26,938 nucleotides of DNA. Source: a virus. Of this stretch, positions 14,129 through 22,488 are shown one piece after another. The notes below the pieces were generated by a model, which was given only the letters and a program-made list of their open reading frames with translations, was not told the origin of the DNA and did no database searches. The position numbers were made by a program, and so were the translations under genes. The stretch's first letter is position 1. Each line of letters starts with the position of its first letter. Location: IMG/VR virus record IMGVR_UViG_3300025314_000087, positions 1 through 26,938 of that record. One strand, written 5' to 3'.

Positions 14129-16432
14129 ATGGCCAGCAACAAAACCATAACGCAACGTATTGCCTTCGAAGGCGGCGCGGAAATGAAAGTGCAGCTTTCC
14201 AATATTGGGGAAGCTGGCGCAGTTGCATTCAAAAGGTTGAAAGATGCGGGCGACGCGGCGTCGGGTTTTGGCGCGCGGCTTATTCCTGTTTTGGATTCTA
14301 TCAAACAAAAATTGAAAGACGTTGGCGACGCCGCCGGTCATGCGAAGGAAAAAATTTCTAATATGGCGGAATCGGTTCGGAACGTAGCGAATCGAATTGC
14401 TCTTATCGCGACGGCCGCGATTGCCGGGGCAACAGGGTTTGCAATGCTGGTATTAGGTGCCGGTAATGCCGCCGACGAAGTTGGCAAGGCAGCCGATGCG
14501 GCCGGCATGGGCACAACCAAATTTCAAAATTTGCGCGATGTTCTATCGATTCTTGGGGCTGAAAGCGGCGGGGTGGGACGGCTTATTGACAAAATGAACC
14601 GGACCCTTGGCGAGTCTCAAAAACAAGCTTTGGAGACGGCTAACAAGCAAAGGAATTTGACCGAACAATTCAATCAAGGGAAGATGACCGGCGAAGAGTA
14701 TCTAAAAAAGCAGCAAGAGATTAACCGGGAAGCGCGCGAGCAAGTGAACGTTTTCAACCGCCTTGGCGTATCTGCCGCCACGGCGATGGACGATCCGCAC
14801 GAAGCTCTTTTGCAATTTGCCGATGCGTTGAAAGTTTTGCCGGAAGGGATTGAAAAATCTTCCTTGCGTGCGGAGATTTTTGGAAAAACGAATAGGCAAT
14901 TGGCCCAAGCGTTGAACGAAGGTCGCGATGGGTTGCTTAAATACGAAGCGGAAATGCAACGGATTGCGCCGGCCTTTACAACGCTGGAAATTGCCGTTGG
15001 GCAAAAACTGCACGACGCCTTTGAAAAGCTTACGTTGGCGGCGACTCGTGCCAAGGATCATTTCTTACTTCTATTCGGGCCGGGTCTGACTCAGATCATT
15101 GATGCGTTCACGGAAATGATTGTTGATAATCGGGACAAGCTGATGGCGTTCGGGCAAGAAATGCTCAACACCATGCAGCCGATTCTAAAAGATTTTGTGG
15201 CGTTGCTGCAAAATAAAGAAATTGATCCGGCGGGTTTTATTGCGAAGATTCGGGACGCCGTGGTTAAACTCGGCACCGATGTTAAAGCAGCTTTGGGCAT
15301 CGTGGTTGCCGCGTGGAACGGCTTCGTTGCTATTCTGGATACGGTAGCGCGCGGCATCAATGCAATCTTTGGTACGAATATTTCCGGGCAAGCTCTTGCG
15401 ATTGTCGCGGTGATCGGTGTCTTAAGTGGCGCATTCGCGGCCGTGGCCGCGACGATTTCGGCGGTGATTGCAATCGTCGGTGTCTTGGACGCGGTTTTGG
15501 TGGCTGCGTTTGGGACCGGCGGCGCGCTGATGATCGGCTTGGCGGCGCTTGGGTTCGCCATTGGGTTTATCTTAGGCCAAGTCTTGCCGGAGGCGGCGCA
15601 GAAAGCCGTCGCCGTAATGTCGGAAGCTATTTCCGGCACCGTCCAGAATTTTCAGGAAGTCTTCGCGTTCCTTGGCCGGGCGGCGCAAGCGGCATGGGAC
15701 GGCATTGTTTTGGCGGCCGAAACCGCGTGGAACGCAATCACTGAGTCGGTTACTAGCTTGGCCGGCGGACTAGCGGCAATTTTCGGTGCAGTTTGGGGCG
15801 CGATTACGGAAGGTTTCCGATCCGCCGTGGATGCGGTCAAAGGATTTTTCGAAGACCTTGGCAACACGGCACGCGGAATTTTTGAGGGAATTAGCGGGTT
15901 TATCCAATCGATTATTTCCGCCGCACAATCGGCGGCGTCGGCGCTTGCAGGTATCTTGGGCGGTGGCGGGAGCGGTGACGGTGGGGGCTTTGCGCGGGGT
16001 GGGCAGGTGCAGGCGGCCGGAGGTGGATATATTCGTGGGCCGGGTAGCACTACGTCCGATTCCATTCTTGGATGGTTGTCGGATAAGGAATTCATTATGA
16101 AGGCGCGAGCCGTCCAGCATTACGGGATTTCGTTTATGAACCGCGTCAACAATATGACGTTGCCAAAATCGCTTTTTGAAGGGTTCGCAGGTGGGGGACT
16201 TGTCCGTGCGCTTCAATCGACGCTTGCCATGCCGGCGTTCGCGGCCGGCGGACCCGTCGCGGTGCCGGTGGTTGCGAATGGATCGGCGGGCGGGCGGCCA
16301 TTTGTATTGCAGATCGGGAATGAGCTTTTCGGCGGGATGACGGCCGAAGACGACACGGTTGACCGGCTGCAACGATTTGCGACACGGCGCGGGTTGAGTT
16401 CGGCCGGGCGAAAACCATCATGGGTCGGCTAA
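14129..16432 (+). CDS. Tail tape measure protein
   Basis: A 767-aa, Ala-rich, largely helical protein that sets tail length and is ejected into the cell. It starts with IAFEGGAEMKVQLSNIGEAG, the usual opening of alphaproteobacterial-type tape measures. Hydrophobic segments lie at about residues 78-117 and 421-487 (ALAIVAVIGVLSGAFAAVAA), a candidate inner-membrane channel region. Long amphipathic helices fill residues 150-330. The C-terminus has the typical Gly-rich stretch and FARGGQVQAAGGGYIRGPG, DSILGWLSDKEFIMKARAVQHYG. At about 1.5 angstrom per residue the tail would be about 115 nm. The gene starts 4 nt after the DUF6441-like gene. It ends PSWVG, like the terminase. Confidence 0.92.
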   Translation: MASNKTITQRIAFEGGAEMKVQLSNIGEAGAVAFKRLKDAGDAASGFGARLIPVLDSIKQKLKDVGDAAGHAKEKISNMAESVRNVANRIALIATAAIAGATGFAMLVLGAGNAADEVGKAADAAGMGTTKFQNLRDVLSILGAESGGVGRLIDKMNRTLGESQKQALETANKQRNLTEQFNQGKMTGEEYLKKQQEINREAREQVNVFNRLGVSAATAMDDPHEALLQFADALKVLPEGIEKSSLRAEIFGKTNRQLAQALNEGRDGLLKYEAEMQRIAPAFTTLEIAVGQKLHDAFEKLTLAATRAKDHFLLLFGPGLTQIIDAFTEMIVDNRDKLMAFGQEMLNTMQPILKDFVALLQNKEIDPAGFIAKIRDAVVKLGTDVKAALGIVVAAWNGFVAILDTVARGINAIFGTNISGQALAIVAVIGVLSGAFAAVAATISAVIAIVGVLDAVLVAAFGTGGALMIGLAALGFAIGFILGQVLPEAAQKAVAVMSEAISGTVQNFQEVFAFLGRAAQAAWDGIVLAAETAWNAITESVTSLAGGLAAIFGAVWGAITEGFRSAVDAVKGFFEDLGNTARGIFEGISGFIQSIISAAQSAASALAGILGGGGSGDGGGFARGGQVQAAGGGYIRGPGSTTSDSILGWLSDKEFIMKARAVQHYGISFMNRVNNMTLPKSLFEGFAGGGLVRALQSTLAMPAFAAGGPVAVPVVANGSAGGRPFVLQIGNELFGGMTAEDDTVDRLQRFATRRGLSSAGRKPSWVG

Positions 16433-16433
16433 C

Positions 16434-16868
16434 ATGACTGACACAACGGTTTTAGTTTTGTCTGGAATCGGAGTTCCGCCCTATTCAGCGCGCGGACTTA
16501 CGCAGTCACTTACGCCGTTGGATCAAGCCGCCGATTTGCGGCGGTCCATCAATGGAAAGCTGATTGACCTTTCCGTGGATGAATTCAAAAAATATAAAAG
16601 CACAATCAGCGGAAACGATCAGCAACCGCCGGCCATTGAAGGGATATGGCCGGGCTTGCAGGTCACGGTGGATTGCATTGCGGAGCTTTCCTATTTGACT
16701 GAAAGCAGCGGCAGCGGGTCTGCGTCGCGCGAGATTGTGGCGTCACGCACGGAAGGCGATTTTACTTTTTATCGTCCGCGTCTGGATATGGTGATTATGA
16801 ATTTTTCAATCACAAGAGACGAATACGGCGACGTGGTAAGCTGGACGATGGAATTAGAGGAAGAGTGA
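16434..16868 (+). CDS. Conserved tail-tip protein (distal-tail position)
   Basis: A 144-aa protein between tape measure and hub, the place of the distal tail protein. The sequence SGIGVPPYSARGLTQSLTPL, RRSINGKLIDLSVDEFKKY and GDFTFYRPRLDMVIMNFSITRDEYG looks like a family I have seen only as hypothetical proteins of alphaproteobacterial phages. The mix of strands and the C-terminal acidic end (TMELEEE) would suit a ring-forming baseplate protein. It begins 1 nt after the tape measure stop. The role is inferred from order only. Confidence 0.55.
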   Translation: MTDTTVLVLSGIGVPPYSARGLTQSLTPLDQAADLRRSINGKLIDLSVDEFKKYKSTISGNDQQPPAIEGIWPGLQVTVDCIAELSYLTESSGSGSASREIVASRTEGDFTFYRPRLDMVIMNFSITRDEYGDVVSWTMELEEE

Positions 16869-16871
16869 CGA

Positions 16872-18809
16872 ATGCCCGGCCCTTTTTATTTTGCTTGGGA
16901 AGACGAAGGAATCCCATTCGCGGAAAGCGTTCAAGCTCGCGAAGACGAAACTATTTTTAGCTTTACGGTTGAGCAATCGGAAGGCGATTTTGCCACGTTG
17001 CATATACAGATCATCAATCCGAATATTGGCCTTTTGTCCGCCGGCCGGAAACAATGGGCTTGGCTTTCTTGGTACAATGGTTCGGAAATCATTCCACTCT
17101 TTTATGGAAGACTTGTCGGAATTCCGACCGATATAAATCAGAGAATTGTTTCGTTGGTTTTTGTTGCCCGCCCTTCCGATTTTGTGGCGCAAAAAGGGGC
17201 GCTTGCCGATACATTGAAGGACCGTCCATATTACGATCCGGTTTGGATTGCCGACGATCAAATTGAAAATCCGGATACGGTTTTGGAGGCGCGGGCAGAA
17301 TTGTGGGCAATCGACCGGGTGACGCACGCCGTTACGGCGTCGGATATTTTATTCGGCGAAGATGGTAATGAATCTTTTGTGGAAGACGATGTGCCGCGCG
17401 ATAGTGTCCAGATCAATTTGACCCAAACTCCGCTCCGGGCCGTTTCGGTTGAAGGCAAAGTGACATGGACCCAAACGGCGCAAGGAACGGTGAACTTCGG
17501 GCATTATACTGTTGATACCTATACCGGCAAATCGCTGATTAACGGCTGGCCAAAACCCGGCACATCGCTTCAAAGCGGATGGACGGTCGTGGCGGCGCAG
17601 GCGGTTGATGCTTGGGACGTTGCTAATGTAAAAATGTTTAGTGCAAAATACGATTATCAAAATCCGATGTTGACGCACGAAAACGGCGACGTAATGTCGG
17701 TTTCGTCGTCAAAATCGTGGCCAAATTTACGTAGTCCATATCTTTATTATGATATAATTACCAGTGCCCAAATGGGGACGATGAACGCATTTGCCGATCC
17801 GCCGTATAATATTCCGGCATCAAGCGCGGTTTCCACGTTTTATATTGCACAATCCCGGGTCAACACATCGTTGGTTCTTGGATATGCAGCGGCGCGAGCG
17901 CGAACCGAACGGATCAAATTTACTTTGAAAGCGAATGTTCAAGCTCTTATTACGATGCCGGACGGCGCGGATGCTTTGCAGCTTTCGCTTTCGGGAGCCG
18001 ACGTTGGAAACAAACTTGTGACCGGCGAACTTCCGATAGTCAATAATGCGCGCGGGGCGTATTTCACTACGGATCGGGGCTTGCAAAGTTTGGAATACCT
18101 GATTTCCCTTGCCCGGGCAAATTTGTTGATTCGTTCTCGCGCGGTTGAGATTACTTGGGACTGCAAATTTATACGGGCCATCGCATTGAGCTTGCGCAAG
18201 AATGCGACTCTTGCCGATCATCGGTTGCCGGGTCATTCAGCCGTTGGAAAAATTATTCGATATCGGTTCGGCTTGGATGGGAGTACAGGCAAGACCAATG
18301 GCAGTGTAACTATCGGCTGCGCCATCGGATACGGCGGCGTTGTCGTGGACGTGGAAGGGGAGCCGGATTATTGCGAAACCGATTATGTGGAAGCCGGCTA
18401 TCAAATGACACATGGCGGAACGGTGTCCTTGCCGTCTGCCGATGTGGGATATTCGGAACCGGCCCAACTTCCAAATGACGACGGTTTGAAATTCCCGTTA
18501 TCAAAATGGCAAGTTGTGATTCACGAACAGTGGCATGGTCCAGATAGCCAAGAAGAACTTATTACCCTATCGTTTCTCGCCGCTAAAATTGAGGCAGATT
18601 TGGCGCGGGATACGATGCCGTCGATTGAAACTCAAGGAAAGCTTGCAGCGGCGCAATCGCAAAATACCGAATCTACCTTGAAAAATTATCCGATTTGGTA
18701 TGATCTGCTTTTGAAGCCGGTTAATGGCGGGCCTTTTGAGACGATCTATAATGTGGACGTTTCGCAATTGGAGTTGCCGAAGATGATCGATTTGGAGGCA
18801 GCAACATGA
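16872..18809 (+). CDS. Tail hub / baseplate minor tail protein
   Basis: A 645-aa beta-rich protein without signal peptide or membrane helices. The N-terminal 120 residues (FYFAWEDEGIPF, EDETIFSFTVEQSEGDFA, GLLSAGRKQWAWLSWY, PLFYGRLVGIPTDINQR) and the following DPVWIADDQIENPDTVLEAR, AIDRVTHAVTASDILFGEDG resemble a large tail-tip protein widespread in alphaproteobacterial phages. Its size and place after the distal-tail-like gene suit a hub (gp27/ORF-like) protein that closes the tube. The C-terminal quarter contains PNDDGLKFPLSKWQVVIHEQWHGPDSQEE and a final helix-rich part. An ATGA overlap joins it to the next gene. A receptor-binding function is not supported by the sequence. Confidence 0.6.
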   Translation: MPGPFYFAWEDEGIPFAESVQAREDETIFSFTVEQSEGDFATLHIQIINPNIGLLSAGRKQWAWLSWYNGSEIIPLFYGRLVGIPTDINQRIVSLVFVARPSDFVAQKGALADTLKDRPYYDPVWIADDQIENPDTVLEARAELWAIDRVTHAVTASDILFGEDGNESFVEDDVPRDSVQINLTQTPLRAVSVEGKVTWTQTAQGTVNFGHYTVDTYTGKSLINGWPKPGTSLQSGWTVVAAQAVDAWDVANVKMFSAKYDYQNPMLTHENGDVMSVSSSKSWPNLRSPYLYYDIITSAQMGTMNAFADPPYNIPASSAVSTFYIAQSRVNTSLVLGYAAARARTERIKFTLKANVQALITMPDGADALQLSLSGADVGNKLVTGELPIVNNARGAYFTTDRGLQSLEYLISLARANLLIRSRAVEITWDCKFIRAIALSLRKNATLADHRLPGHSAVGKIIRYRFGLDGSTGKTNGSVTIGCAIGYGGVVVDVEGEPDYCETDYVEAGYQMTHGGTVSLPSADVGYSEPAQLPNDDGLKFPLSKWQVVIHEQWHGPDSQEELITLSFLAAKIEADLARDTMPSIETQGKLAAAQSQNTESTLKNYPIWYDLLLKPVNGGPFETIYNVDVSQLELPKMIDLEAAT

Positions 18810-19165
18810 CAGGATTTGAAAAACTGATTCGACCTTTTCAGGTTCGGCCAATTTCGCCTACATTTTCCGTGCCGCAACCGGGTGCCCCTGTGGCAGAAAA
18901 CGTTGCGGTGGAAGCCGGGCGACCCGGGGAAGGAACGATCTTCCATGGGAATAAAACGTATAGCTCTTCAAGTTATATGGATGCGAAAGGTAGCGAACTG
19001 AGCCGCAAGACCCACGTTAATCGGATTAAGAACAAAGACGATCCGACGCAATATATCGACGTGGAAGTTATCGACAAGCTGACGACCCAAGGGAACACAG
19101 GTCAAAAATACATCAAGACCAACTATGAATTCAAAAATAAATCGGACTCGCCCGATTCGCCGTAG
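18806..19165 (+). CDS. Small hypothetical tail-associated protein
   Basis: A 119-aa polar protein I do not recognise. It opens with a Pro-rich segment (FQVRPISPTFSVPQPGAPVAEN), then a Ser/Tyr run (KTYSSSSYMDAKG) and a charged region (RKTHVNRIKNKDDPTQYIDVEVIDKL), ending in a polar, repetitive tail (KNKSDSPDSP). No membrane segment is visible. It overlaps the hub gene by ATGA and is followed 11 nt later by a fibre gene with its own AGGAG. Small hub-chaperone or hub-attached proteins are common at this place; that is only a positional guess. Confidence 0.5.
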   Translation: MTGFEKLIRPFQVRPISPTFSVPQPGAPVAENVAVEAGRPGEGTIFHGNKTYSSSSYMDAKGSELSRKTHVNRIKNKDDPTQYIDVEVIDKLTTQGNTGQKYIKTNYEFKNKSDSPDSP

Positions 19166-19176
19166 GAGTTACCGCT

Positions 19177-19989
19177 ATGCCGTTGCCATCATCCGGGAAT
19201 ATGTTTCCGATCACTTTGCTTTTCCGCAGTGTGAGTTCGCTTTGGACAAGCTTAGGCCGCAAACTTTTTGCGTCGGAAGTGGACGAAAACTTTTATCAGC
19301 TACAAGAAGCGGTTAATTTCTTGGCCGAAAACCCAACGCTGCCGAAGGAAATTGATTCCATTAGCGTGGTCGGCAGTCAAATGACCATTACTCTTTCGGA
19401 CGGGATAACGACCTTTGGTCCGTTCACCTTGCCCATGGGAGCATTTCGCTGGACAGGCGATTTCCAAGCGGCATTCGACTACAAAACATTTGATCTGTTG
19501 ATGGCGACAAGCGGGATTTATATGGTGTTGCAAGACTTCACATCAGGCAGCACGTTTCAAGCGGGTGCAGCGAATAGCGAAGGGCCGTACTTGCGGTTGC
19601 TGATGCCGACGCCGACGTTATACGATATCGGATTCTTTTTTCCCGGAACGCCGGGAGCCGGAATTGCCGATGGCGAAGCGATGTTCACCTATCGTTTTAC
19701 GCGCGACGTGTATTTCCCGCTGGATTTGATCGACTCGGTGGTCGGACTGGCGACGCCCACGACTGACGATTTGGTTTGTCCGATCTATAAGAATGGTTCG
19801 GAAATCGGATCGTTGACCGTGCCGGCCGGTGGTTATGTCGGCACGTTTGATTTCCCCACCGTTGTCCAATTTACAGACGGGGATCGGATTCGAGTTTTGA
19901 AGCCGGATGCACTGGACGCCACGGCTAGGGATTTAAGTGTAACCTTCGCTGCGTTGAAGGGTGTCTTTGCGGAGGTTGTATCATCGTGA
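19177..19989 (+). CDS. Minor tail / tail-fibre protein
   Basis: A 270-aa protein. The N-terminus carries FASEVDENFYQLQEAV, the EVD-x-NF motif common near the start of phage fibre proteins and thought to be part of the tail-binding helix. Next comes a beta region ending GAFRWTGDFQAAFDYKTFDLL, then GIYMVLQDFTSGSTF like the small carbohydrate-binding modules of fibres, and the last 100 residues (YKNGSEIGSLTVPAGGYVG, VVQFTDGDRIRVLKPDALDAT) have the outline of fibre-tip beta domains. AGGAG at 19164-19168 lies 8 nt before the ATG. The stop overlaps the GTG of the adhesin as GTGA, so the two are coupled and may form one fibre. Confidence 0.65.
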   Translation: MPLPSSGNMFPITLLFRSVSSLWTSLGRKLFASEVDENFYQLQEAVNFLAENPTLPKEIDSISVVGSQMTITLSDGITTFGPFTLPMGAFRWTGDFQAAFDYKTFDLLMATSGIYMVLQDFTSGSTFQAGAANSEGPYLRLLMPTPTLYDIGFFFPGTPGAGIADGEAMFTYRFTRDVYFPLDLIDSVVGLATPTTDDLVCPIYKNGSEIGSLTVPAGGYVGTFDFPTVVQFTDGDRIRVLKPDALDATARDLSVTFAALKGVFAEVVSS

Positions 19990-22424
19990 CGACGGCAGTT
20001 TGGAATTCAGCCGACAAGTCGGCAACGATTACGTTGAGCAACGGTGATCTTACGGCGCAAGCAACCGCCTATGGGTTCACCGGAGTTCGGGCGACGTTGG
20101 CGAAGACGGCGGGAAAATTCTATTGCGAGTTTTCTGCCAACGCTATGGACGACAACGACTCCGGCATCGGTGTGGTACTGGCGAGCGCGAGCCTAGGCGG
20201 ACTTCGCAAAGGTGGCGCGGGGCCAATCGTTTATACAACCGTCATCTATAACAACTTCGGTGGCCCCGGATCGGTACTGACGAACATCGTGGGCAACACG
20301 CTTTGCATGGCCGTGGATTTGGACGCGCGGAAGGCGTGGTTCCGCACGAACAACGGCAATTGGAACGGTAGTCCGTCCGACGATCCGGCGACCGGCGCGG
20401 GTGGAATCGATTATTCGAGCTACATATCGGCTGGCGCGTCAATGATGCCGGGCATGGCGGCCAGTACCCCTACAATGGCGACCACGGGGAATTTTGGGGC
20501 GAGCGCGTACAGCTATACCCCGCCATCGGGATACGGGAATTGGGCGGACGATCCACCGTCGTCTATGCCATCTTCGGAGCCGCCGTCGTCCATGCCGTCG
20601 TCTATGCCATCTTCGGAGCCGCCGTCGTCCACGCCCGATTGCACTTGGAATCCGGTGGACACGTCGGCGGAAATTGATCTGTCGTCCGACCTATTGTCGG
20701 CGCAGGTTAATCCTAGTGAGTTAGGTTATTTTTATTCAAGGGCGACGCGCTCGCACGCGCGAGGAAAATATTATTTTGAATTGAACATTGATGAAATAAA
20801 CCAAGGCAATCAAATTGAACTTTTTGGTGTCGGGCGTGCGAGTATTGACCCGGCAAATTTCACGGCGATCTATAATGGTAATGCCGATTCGTCCGGTTTT
20901 ATTGAAATCGGTTTGCATGGGGGCGGTGGGCATTTTACTATGTCCAATATCACAATCGGCGTTGCTGTTGATTTGAATACCCGCAAAGTTCGTTTCAAAG
21001 TTCGCGCGAATGGGTACACATTTGATTGGATTGGCGGTTCGGGAACGCTTCCAGCGGGCGAGATTTTTCCGACGCTGCTTTTAAGGGGATGGGGATTTAC
21101 CCCGCCGATTCCTCCAATCGTTACCGCGAATTTCGGCGCGAGCGGCTTTGTCTTCGAAATTCCCGGCGACTTCCAATCATGGGACGGTTTGCAAGGTGCA
21201 TCGTCCAGCGCGGCGAATCTTCTTTCCGGTGGGATTGTCATTGCAGCCGGCGCAGTCGGAAGCCATGCGGATCAGTGTGCGATTTCAGCCGACGCGGCAG
21301 CATTCGATTTTGGGGGCACGCTTCCCACATTCGATAACGGGGCGGCAATCGGCTGGAAAGTTTGCCCTGCGCCAGAATTAGGAATCTTCGTTGCATATGC
21401 AAAGGATGCTCCGGACGTAAATCGGCAAATCAGAATTTCCCGGGACTACGGGCAGACATGGGAATCGGTGACTTCCCCCGCGAATAATGCGTGGGAGTCA
21501 ATAACGTGGTGTCGGGGCCTTGGGCTTTTCATAGCGGTGGCATCCACCGGAACGAATCGCGTTATGACTTCGCCGGATGGCGAGAATTGGACGTTGCAAA
21601 CGGCCGCGTCGGCATCGGTATGGAAAGCGGTTGCGTGGTCGGAAGAGCTTGGTTTGGCGGTCGCGGTCGGCACGAACGCAATTATGAAATCCAGCAATGG
21701 CACCACATGGACTACGGTGACGAGTCCAGCGGATAGACAATGGTACGCTATCGCATGGGGTGTCATTCAAGATTCGATTGGGGAAGGGTCGGGATTGTTC
21801 GTTGCCATTGCGAACAATGCAAGCGGATCGAATGACTATATGACTTCCGCAACCGGAAGCACATTTGTTGCCGGTGATTCTGGCAATGCCGGTAGTTTCG
21901 AGGATATTTGTTTTTCTGACGAATTGGAAATCTTTTTGGCCGTGCAAAGTACAGGCAGTGGTTACGCGCTGCGGTTTGATGGGACAACGTGGGCGACAAG
22001 CTCGCCGAGTCCATCGCAAGCATGGGTCGGGTGCGGATGGTCACAAATCGGTCAATGCTTTGTTATCGTGACGACCGATGCAATTGCAACGTCGCCGAAC
22101 GGCGATGCCCCATGGACGGCGTTGACTTCGCCCGGGTCGCGCGGGTGGCGCAGCGTGGCGGAATTGGTGACGTTGCCGGAATCCCCATCGTCACTTTTTG
22201 AATCCTTTTTGGCATCGTCTGCGCCATCTTCGGAGCCGCCGTCGTCCGTGCCATCTTCGCTGCCGTCGTCTGCGCCATCTTCGCTGCCGTCGTCTGCGCC
22301 ATCTTCGCTGCCGTCGTCTGCACCATCTTCGGAGCCGCCGTCGTCCGTGCCATCTTCGGCCCCATCTAGCGCACCCCCTGATTTACCACCGCCGATTCAG
22401 ACGGTAGTTGTTACGCTTTGCTAA
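19986..22424 (+). CDS. Multidomain adhesin: two SPRY-like domains, propeller-like repeats, Pro/Ser linkers
   Basis: An 812-aa probable receptor-binding protein. Residues 6-186 are a SPRY-like domain nearly identical to the one at 7959. A Pro/Ser/Glu linker follows (about 190-215). A second, diverged SPRY-like domain covers about 218-400 (GKYYFELNIDEINQ, IGVAVDLNTRKVRFKVRANG, TANFGASGFVFEIP). About 430-735 are six repeats with Asp-box-like cores: SRDYGQTWES, SPDGENWTLQT, SSNGTTWTTV, ATGSTFVAG, FDGTTWATS, SPNGDAPWTAL, which suggests a beta-propeller. The rest is a long Pro/Ser linker (SAPSSLPSSAPSS) and a short hydrophobic end VVVTLC. Start is GTG at 19986, with GGAGG 10 nt upstream inside the previous gene. 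Enzyme activity (for example sialidase) cannot be claimed; Asp boxes also occur in non-enzymes. Confidence 0.75.
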   Translation: MTTAVWNSADKSATITLSNGDLTAQATAYGFTGVRATLAKTAGKFYCEFSANAMDDNDSGIGVVLASASLGGLRKGGAGPIVYTTVIYNNFGGPGSVLTNIVGNTLCMAVDLDARKAWFRTNNGNWNGSPSDDPATGAGGIDYSSYISAGASMMPGMAASTPTMATTGNFGASAYSYTPPSGYGNWADDPPSSMPSSEPPSSMPSSMPSSEPPSSTPDCTWNPVDTSAEIDLSSDLLSAQVNPSELGYFYSRATRSHARGKYYFELNIDEINQGNQIELFGVGRASIDPANFTAIYNGNADSSGFIEIGLHGGGGHFTMSNITIGVAVDLNTRKVRFKVRANGYTFDWIGGSGTLPAGEIFPTLLLRGWGFTPPIPPIVTANFGASGFVFEIPGDFQSWDGLQGASSSAANLLSGGIVIAAGAVGSHADQCAISADAAAFDFGGTLPTFDNGAAIGWKVCPAPELGIFVAYAKDAPDVNRQIRISRDYGQTWESVTSPANNAWESITWCRGLGLFIAVASTGTNRVMTSPDGENWTLQTAASASVWKAVAWSEELGLAVAVGTNAIMKSSNGTTWTTVTSPADRQWYAIAWGVIQDSIGEGSGLFVAIANNASGSNDYMTSATGSTFVAGDSGNAGSFEDICFSDELEIFLAVQSTGSGYALRFDGTTWATSSPSPSQAWVGCGWSQIGQCFVIVTTDAIATSPNGDAPWTALTSPGSRGWRSVAELVTLPESPSSLFESFLASSAPSSEPPSSVPSSLPSSAPSSLPSSAPSSLPSSAPSSEPPSSVPSSAPSSAPPDLPPPIQTVVVTLC
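20001..20543 (+). repeat. SPRY-domain duplication, copy 2
   Basis: Ungapped match to 7959-8501, offset 12,042 bp. The flanks differ: here the domain is N-terminal and followed by a Pro/Ser linker, there it is C-terminal and preceded by one. Confidence 0.95.
22205..22375 (+). repeat. Low-complexity Pro/Ser repeat tract in the adhesin
   Basis: Imperfect tandem 12-bp and 24-bp units such as CCATCTTCGCTGCCGTCG encode runs of APSSLPSS/EPPSSVPSS. A shorter tract of the same type is at about 20551-20640, and the linker at 7815-7931 has related sequence. These tracts can vary in length by slippage. Confidence 0.9.
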
Positions 22425-22437
22425 TTGGGCATAGCGT
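22413..22437 (+). terminator. Hairpin at the adhesin stop
   Basis: ACGCT at 22413-22417 and TGC at 22419-22421 pair with GCA at 22429-22431 and AGCGT at 22433-22437, with one T-T mismatch and a 7-nt loop. No strong T run follows, so it may be a terminator, an attenuator or part of the control of the promoter just downstream. Confidence 0.4.
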
Positions 22438-22452
22438 TGGGGCTTGTATAAT
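22425..22452 (+). promoter_or_regulatory. Candidate promoter for the lysis genes
   Basis: TTGGGC (22425-22430) and a consensus TATAAT (22447-22452) are 16 nt apart, in the 64-nt gap before the endolysin. The -35 lies in the loop and right arm of the hairpin at 22413-22437. The -10 is perfect; the -35 is weak. Confidence 0.55.
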
Positions 22453-22488
22453 AAGCTTAAATGCGGTTTCCAATCGAAAGTCCGGACT

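Noticed and set aside
17753-17758. TATAAT in the middle of the hub gene
   Set aside because: Inside coding sequence in an AT-rich patch, with no downstream gene start to serve.
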